This document shows positions 6,468 through 9,773 of a stretch of DNA of 9,773 bases, in pieces. A program made the position numbers and the translations under genes. The stretch is from Methylococcaceae bacterium (lineage in GTDB: Bacteria > Pseudomonadota > Gammaproteobacteria > Methylococcales > Methylococcaceae): contig VEPB01000183.1 of assembly GCA_012026715.1 (NCBI GenBank), forward strand, positions 1-9,773, read 5' to 3'. A model generated the notes under the pieces. The model was not told the DNA's origin. It made no database searches and was given only the letters and a program-made list of their open reading frames with translations. Each line of letters begins with the position of its first letter. Position 1 is the first letter of the stretch.

Positions 6468-6539
6468 CTTGACAACACTGATGGACAGCCACTCCGGGTA
6501 GATTTCGCCATTCTTGCGGCGGTTCCAGATCTCGCCCCG
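6468..6539 (-). pseudogene. remnant of a PAS/PAC sensory-domain gene
   Basis: Read on the minus strand, this stretch encodes about 24 residues including GEIWNRRKNGE and YPEWLSIS. These match the strongly conserved end of a PAS domain and start of its PAC motif, as found in sensory GGDEF/EAL proteins and sensor kinases (typically W-x-GEIWNRRKNGE-x-YPEWL-x-IS-x-V). The frame stays open on both sides, but the flanking residues (toward 6611 and below 6468) do not look like PAS sequence, and no GGDEF, EAL or kinase domain follows. I infer that a larger signalling gene was lost here by deletion, leaving this fragment. Confidence 0.6.
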
Positions 6540-6836
6540 CTGCGTCAAACAGAGAATCGACCTCGCCCCGAAGCTACCCCAACGGCCGCTTCCGAGCAAT
6601 CGTTGGGGCATTTTGAATGAATAAAATGTGCCCCCTTTGCTGTTGCTCAGGTTTCCTGAACCTCAATGGCCGGTTCCGAACTAATTTCTGTCAATATGAC
6701 CAGCGCTCTCGGTTCGAAGGTCGGAGGGGCAACTTTTCATTACGACTGAAATTCCCAGCGTTTGGCGATGTAGATCCGCAGCCTGCCCGAAGTATCTGCC
6801 TGAGTTTCCAATCAGAATTCAGTGGTCGACCCTTCA

Positions 6837-6864
6837 TTGACGCGTGTTTATTACCCCGGGGGTA
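6837..6864 (+). promoter_or_regulatory. palindrome next to a -35-like box upstream of the slipin gene
   Basis: TACCCC-G-GGGGTA at 6852-6864 is a perfect 13-base palindrome starting 9 bases after TTGACG (6837-6842, 5 of 6 to the -35 consensus). A good -10 box at normal spacing is missing (GGTACT at 6861-6866 is the nearest). A dyad lying between -35 and -10 is the arrangement bound by MerR-type activators, but the match is only suggestive. Confidence 0.3.
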
Positions 6865-6919
6865 CTGGCGCACGTTATCCTTGCGGCTGTTGTTTCCGGA
6901 AATAGCCTAATATCGATTT

Positions 6920-6924
6920 GGAGG
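6920..6924 (+). promoter_or_regulatory. ribosome binding site that sets the slipin start
   Basis: GGAGG ends 5 bases before the ATG at 6930. An upstream in-frame TTG at 6918 overlaps this motif and so is unlikely to be the start. Confidence 0.6.
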
Positions 6925-6929
6925 ATGTC

Positions 6930-7697
6930 ATGATTACTACCGCCGTCATCGTCGCAGTCTTTGTACTGGCTGGCTTTCGGATAGCCAATGAGTACGAACG
7001 AGGTGTCGTATTCCGGTTGGGCCGATTCCAAACGATCAAGGGGCCGGGACTCTACTGGATCATCCCGCTGATTGAATGGCAGAAGCGCCTCGATATCCGA
7101 ACGCGGACCGTTACCGTTGAACGGCAGGAGACCATCACCAAGGACAGCGTCACGGTTAAGGTGGACGCCGTTTTGTGGTATCGGATAACCGATGTTTCCA
7201 AGGCCGTCATCGCGGTCGAGAACTACGCGCTCGCCGTCCACCAAATCGCACTGACCAGCTTACGGAATATCATTGGGCAACATCTCCTCGACGAGGTACT
7301 CAAGGAGCGTAATGCAATCAACCAGGCGCTCAAGGACATCGTCGACGCTACCACCGAAGCTTGGGGCATCGCGGTTGAGATGGTCGAAATGAAAGACGTG
7401 GAAATTCCGGAGGCCATGCAGCGGGCCATGGCGCGAGAAGCAGAGGCAGTGCGTGAGAAGCGGGCTCGACTGATCAAAGCCGAAGCCGAGCAGGAGGCTT
7501 CGCTCAAGCTCTCGGATGGCGCCCGTCAAATCGCCGAGAACCCTATCGCGCTCGAACTCCGACGGATGCAGATGATTGCCGAGGTCGGCGCCGAACAGAA
7601 TACGACCACGATCGTGTTGATGCCCTCCGATTTCGTGAACCTCGCACAGGAGTGGTCGTCCGTATTGAGGGCGAAAGCGGGTAAATCAAAGGACTAG
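6930..7697 (+). CDS. slipin/stomatin-type SPFH domain membrane protein
   Basis: 255 residues from the ATG at 6930. An N-terminal hydrophobic segment (residues 2-16) anchors it in the inner membrane. The SPFH (prohibitin-homology) domain follows: NEYERGVVFRLGRF (20-33), GPGLYWIIPLIE (38-49), VTVKVDAVLWYRI (74-86) and RNIIGQHLLDEVLKER (112-127). A charged, coiled-coil-forming stretch lies at about 160-205 (MQRAMAREAEAVREKRARLI onward), and the C-terminal TTTIVLMPSDF matches the conserved stomatin end. Family members form oligomeric rings that organise membrane microdomains and regulate proteases. Their usual partner, an NfeD-family membrane protease, is not adjacent here. The length is normal for slipins. 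The GNAT gene follows 140 bases downstream on the same strand, so co-transcription is possible but not shown. Confidence 0.93.
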   Translation: MITTAVIVAVFVLAGFRIANEYERGVVFRLGRFQTIKGPGLYWIIPLIEWQKRLDIRTRTVTVERQETITKDSVTVKVDAVLWYRITDVSKAVIAVENYALAVHQIALTSLRNIIGQHLLDEVLKERNAINQALKDIVDATTEAWGIAVEMVEMKDVEIPEAMQRAMAREAEAVREKRARLIKAEAEQEASLKLSDGARQIAENPIALELRRMQMIAEVGAEQNTTTIVLMPSDFVNLAQEWSSVLRAKAGKSKD

Positions 7698-7837
7698 TCG
7701 ACATGAGGATACCGGTGAGGTAAGCATCGAAAAAGTGGACGCCATCCATCGTGTAAATTGGTTAATGGATAGTCACTATTACGGACGCCGCAGGCACGTC
7801 AGAGCCAGTTCGGGCCCAATAGGATCCCTTGGCGAAA
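7698..7837 (+). other. gap between the slipin and acetyltransferase genes
   Basis: 140 bases without a hairpin followed by T residues, so there is no evident terminator. A TTGGTT (7758-7763) and TATTAC (7777-7782) pair is only 13 bases apart, too close for a standard promoter. The inverted repeat TCCAT/ATGGA (around 7745-7769) is short. Read-through from the slipin gene is therefore plausible. Confidence 0.4.
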
Positions 7838-8482
7838 ATGCCTTCAACGTCTTATATTCATCCCCACGAAATCCCATCGGGCACCAGTAACTTTGGCCGA
7901 AGTGCTTTGTCACAGCCGCGCCAGGCCATGAGTGTCATCATTCGCAACGACTTTATGGCCCCATTCGATCCCTCTGCTATCTCTGCTCCCGGTGAAGAAA
8001 CGGTCCGTATCCGGGAAATGACCATCGACGATTTTCCCAAGGTTTTCCATATCGGTGAGGAAATCTTTACTGCTGAGTATTCCCAGAGTCTCTACCGTAC
8101 CTGGGACGAATACGAAATTACCACGCTCTTCAATTCGGACAATGAATTGTGTTTGGTCGCTGAATCGGGCGCGCAGATCGTTGGATTTGCCCTGGGAACG
8201 ACCGTAGAGAAGCATAACTCACCTTGGAAATACGGATACCTCGTGTGGCTTGGAGTGTGCCGGGATATCCAGCAAGGCGGCGTGGGCAGCGTGTTGTTCA
8301 AGGAGATCAAGCGCCGCATGAAGGAGCAGGGAGTACGGATCATCATGATCGACACGTCCGCCGACAACCAGGCGGCGATCCGTTTTTTCCGTAAGCAAGG
8401 GTTCGGCGATGTCCAAGAACACGTCTACATGACGCTTAACCTGACACGGAAGAAAAAGAAAACGCGAAAGAAAAAGCCATGA
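7838..8482 (+). CDS. GNAT-family N-acetyltransferase
   Basis: 214 residues if the ATG at 7838 is used. The GNAT domain occupies about residues 56-202 and begins VRIREMTIDDFPKVF. The acetyl-CoA pyrophosphate loop is Q-QG-GVG (145-150, the Q/RxxGxG motif), after the strand YLVWLGV. Motif B is DTSADNQAAIRFFRKQGF (172-189), in which NQAAIRFF packs on CoA. FTAEYSQSLYRTWDEYE (77-93) is a family-specific segment likely to shape the substrate pocket. The tail RKKKKTRKKKP (204-214) is an unusual run of basic residues. The start is uncertain: AGGA at 7821-7824 suits a TTG at 7829 (4 bases) or, loosely, ATG 7838 (13 bases). ATGs at 7928 and 7955 lie closer to the domain but lack ribosome binding sites. 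Its stop overlaps the next gene's start (ATGA at 8479-8482), indicating translational coupling with the M20 hydrolase. The substrate is unknown. Confidence 0.85.
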   Translation: MPSTSYIHPHEIPSGTSNFGRSALSQPRQAMSVIIRNDFMAPFDPSAISAPGEETVRIREMTIDDFPKVFHIGEEIFTAEYSQSLYRTWDEYEITTLFNSDNELCLVAESGAQIVGFALGTTVEKHNSPWKYGYLVWLGVCRDIQQGGVGSVLFKEIKRRMKEQGVRIIMIDTSADNQAAIRFFRKQGFGDVQEHVYMTLNLTRKKKKTRKKKP

Positions 8483-9621
8483 CTACCCGTCGCGAAAGAG
8501 TCCAGCAGGCTATCAACCCTGAAAGGCTAAGGAAAACGTTCCTCGACCTGCTTTCCATCTATTCACCGTCCGGCAAAGAGGAAGACGTTCAGCTTTACCT
8601 GGAGGAACTTTTGTCTGGGGCGGGCTTCGCTGTGGAGCGTCAGGATGTGGAAGCGGGGCGTTATAACCTGCATGTGACCATGGGCCAGGTAGAACCACAG
8701 TTCTACCTCGTCGGCCATGTTGATACCGTTCCGGCTTGGGACTTGGGATCGTTCGGACCGGAACAGGAAGGCGGCATCATCCGCGGTCTGGGGAGCGCCG
8801 ATATGAAAGGCGGATGTGCCGCCATGGTTGAGGCCTGGTTGGCTCTTGCCGAGGCCTTGCCTCCTTCGGAGCGCCCGCCCGTCGGTTTGTTGCTGGTGGT
8901 CGGGGAAGAGGAAAACGGCGACGGAAGCTTGGTCTTCCTTGAAAACTGTCAACCGCCCTGGGTCGTCATCGGTGAACCGACGGGATTGGCTGCTTGCTTC
9001 GCCCACTACGGCTACCTGGAAACGAGGTTAGTCACCACCGGTCGCCGGAGTCACTCCTCACTCCCCGAGTTGGGACACAACGCGGTTGAATCAATGCTGC
9101 GCGTTTTATTACGCCTGTGGGAAGACCCGTTATTCACGCGGGAAAAGGCGGAGATTGTGTACTCGATCCGGGAGATGAGTTCGTCCCGGGCGGGCTTTGT
9201 CGTTCCAGACCGTTGTGAAACCTGGATTGATCTCCATCTCCAGCCGGACAAAGATCCGGTCCTTCTTCAGGAGGCGATCCGTCTGATAGCAACCAATGCC
9301 TCCCCTTCCATCCCCGATCTGGATCTGCATTTGGATTTCGATTTTGCGTCGTCAGGGTACAGTCTGGGCATGGACAACCATCTCGCGCATCGTCTGCCGG
9401 CAATCTATAAGTCGCTGGGAATGCCGTTTCGTACGGAAGCTTTTCGCTCACACTCGGACGGCAACCTGTTCTTCGCGGCCGGGACAAAACCCATCATACT
9501 CGGCCCCGGGACACTGGAAGTCGCCCATACCCCCGAGGAGCGGATCTCATTCTCCGAAGTGTCCTCCGCGGCGAGCATCTACGCCGCACTCTGCCTGGAG
9601 GCCGATGACTCCGTCGTGTAA
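8479..9621 (+). CDS. M20-family metallo-hydrolase (ArgE/DapE-like deacylase or peptidase)
   Basis: 380 residues, the normal length for the ArgE/DapE/carboxypeptidase G2 group, which uses two zinc ions to cleave amide bonds of N-acylated amino acids or small peptides. Expected active-site residues are present: H80 and D82 in GHVDTVP, bridging D108 in GSADMKGG, catalytic base E143 and metal ligand E144 in GEEENGDGS, E166 in GEPTG, and H350 in LEVAHTPEE. The dimerisation lid (about 175-290) includes GRRSHSSLPELGHNAVE (188-204) with the conserved His. There is no signal peptide, so it is cytoplasmic. The ATG overlaps the acetyltransferase stop by ATGA, and the A/G-rich end of that gene (8450-8475) stands in for a ribosome binding site. 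Pairing an acetyltransferase with an M20 deacylase suggests a pathway that acylates an amino group and later removes the acyl group, or makes a small peptide-like metabolite. The exact substrate cannot be read from sequence. Confidence 0.93.
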   Translation: MTTRRERVQQAINPERLRKTFLDLLSIYSPSGKEEDVQLYLEELLSGAGFAVERQDVEAGRYNLHVTMGQVEPQFYLVGHVDTVPAWDLGSFGPEQEGGIIRGLGSADMKGGCAAMVEAWLALAEALPPSERPPVGLLLVVGEEENGDGSLVFLENCQPPWVVIGEPTGLAACFAHYGYLETRLVTTGRRSHSSLPELGHNAVESMLRVLLRLWEDPLFTREKAEIVYSIREMSSSRAGFVVPDRCETWIDLHLQPDKDPVLLQEAIRLIATNASPSIPDLDLHLDFDFASSGYSLGMDNHLAHRLPAIYKSLGMPFRTEAFRSHSDGNLFFAAGTKPIILGPGTLEVAHTPEERISFSEVSSAASIYAALCLEADDSVV

Positions 9622-9686
9622 CCCAGCCCGAGCACCCACGTTAATACCGGATCTCCAGAAGCGTTTGTCCGCTACCTAACGAATAA

Positions 9687-9735
9687 GGTTAGATCGTGAG
9701 AGCGAAGCGCAGCGGAGCTCTCCACGATCTGAACC
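9687..9735. repeat. long imperfect inverted repeat downstream of the M20 gene
   Basis: GGTT-AGATCGTG-AGAGC (9687-9703) pairs with GCTCT-C-CACGATCT-G-AACC (9717-9735), with two single-base bulges and 17 base pairs in all, around a 13-base loop. A second stem, ACCGGCT (9733-9739) with AGCCCGGT (9748-9755), shares bases with the first and would compete with it. No T tract follows, so it is not a standard terminator. It may stabilise the 3' end of the operon transcript or belong to a dispersed palindromic repeat. I see no gene between 9622 and the window end. Confidence 0.5.
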
Positions 9736-9773
9736 GGCTGTTGGACGAGCCCGGTCCGGGGTGGTGGGAGTGC

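Larger units (their letters stand above)
6438..6929. other. gene-free region with a gene remnant, upstream of the slipin gene
   Basis: About 490 bases without an intact gene. The first 100 bases contain a minus-strand PAS/PAC remnant (6468-6539). At 6609-6628 there is a weak CATTTT/AAAATG inverted repeat. From about 6600 onward base composition becomes more AT-rich. A plus-strand frame of 97 codons (6617-6910) has no ribosome binding site and no recognisable product, so I do not call it. The last 80 bases hold the control region of the slipin gene. Confidence 0.55.

Noticed and set aside
6701..6720. GGTTCGAA as a tRNA T-loop
   Set aside because: The surrounding bases do not form the T stem, anticodon arm or acceptor stem of a tRNA.
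6617..6910. A 97-codon plus-strand open frame starting MNKMCPLCCC
   Set aside because: It has no ribosome binding site or recognisable domain, and it runs through the slipin promoter region. The Cys cluster alone is not enough to call a gene.

Overview
The window is chromosomal DNA from a GC-rich bacterium. Gram-negative-style promoters, a secreted glucanase and a hairpin-type intergenic repeat suggest a proteobacterium, possibly a gammaproteobacterium such as a methanotroph. The taxon is an inference from general style, not from a marker gene. I see no rRNA, tRNA, CRISPR array, transposase or phage gene.

Layout. (1) 1-1285: a sigma70-type promoter and a gene for a multi-pass membrane protein of unknown function (+). 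It converges on (2) 1286-2101, a class I SAM-dependent methyltransferase (-). The two share a GC-rich hairpin between their stop codons. (3) 2102-2923: about 820 bases without a gene, holding a methyltransferase promoter candidate, a mosaic of nested hairpins typical of dispersed REP/BIME-like repeats, and a promoter plus leader for the next gene. (4) 2924-5113: a 729-residue protein with a zeta-toxin-like P-loop kinase domain in its second half and, in its first half, what looks like a catalytically degenerate Fic/Doc fold. No antitoxin gene lies beside it. (5) 5114-5627: about 510 bases without a gene, ending in a perfect inverted repeat just upstream of a strong ribosome binding site. (6) 5628-6437: a secreted family 16 glycoside hydrolase (laminarinase type). 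(7) 6438-6929: no intact gene, but a short minus-strand remnant of a PAS/PAC sensory domain. (8) 6930-9621: three genes on the + strand: a slipin/stomatin-type SPFH membrane protein, a GNAT acetyltransferase and an M20 metallo-hydrolase. The last two overlap by ATGA and form a translationally coupled pair. (9) 9622-9773: strong inverted repeats, no gene.

The genes do not form one pathway. The clear functional unit is GNAT + M20, an acylation/deacylation or peptide-type metabolic pair, possibly co-transcribed with the slipin. The most unusual protein is the Fic-like/zeta-like fusion. Base composition falls noticeably from the first 5 kb (very GC-rich third codon positions) to the slipin-GNAT-M20 block, which is compatible with a different origin for that block.
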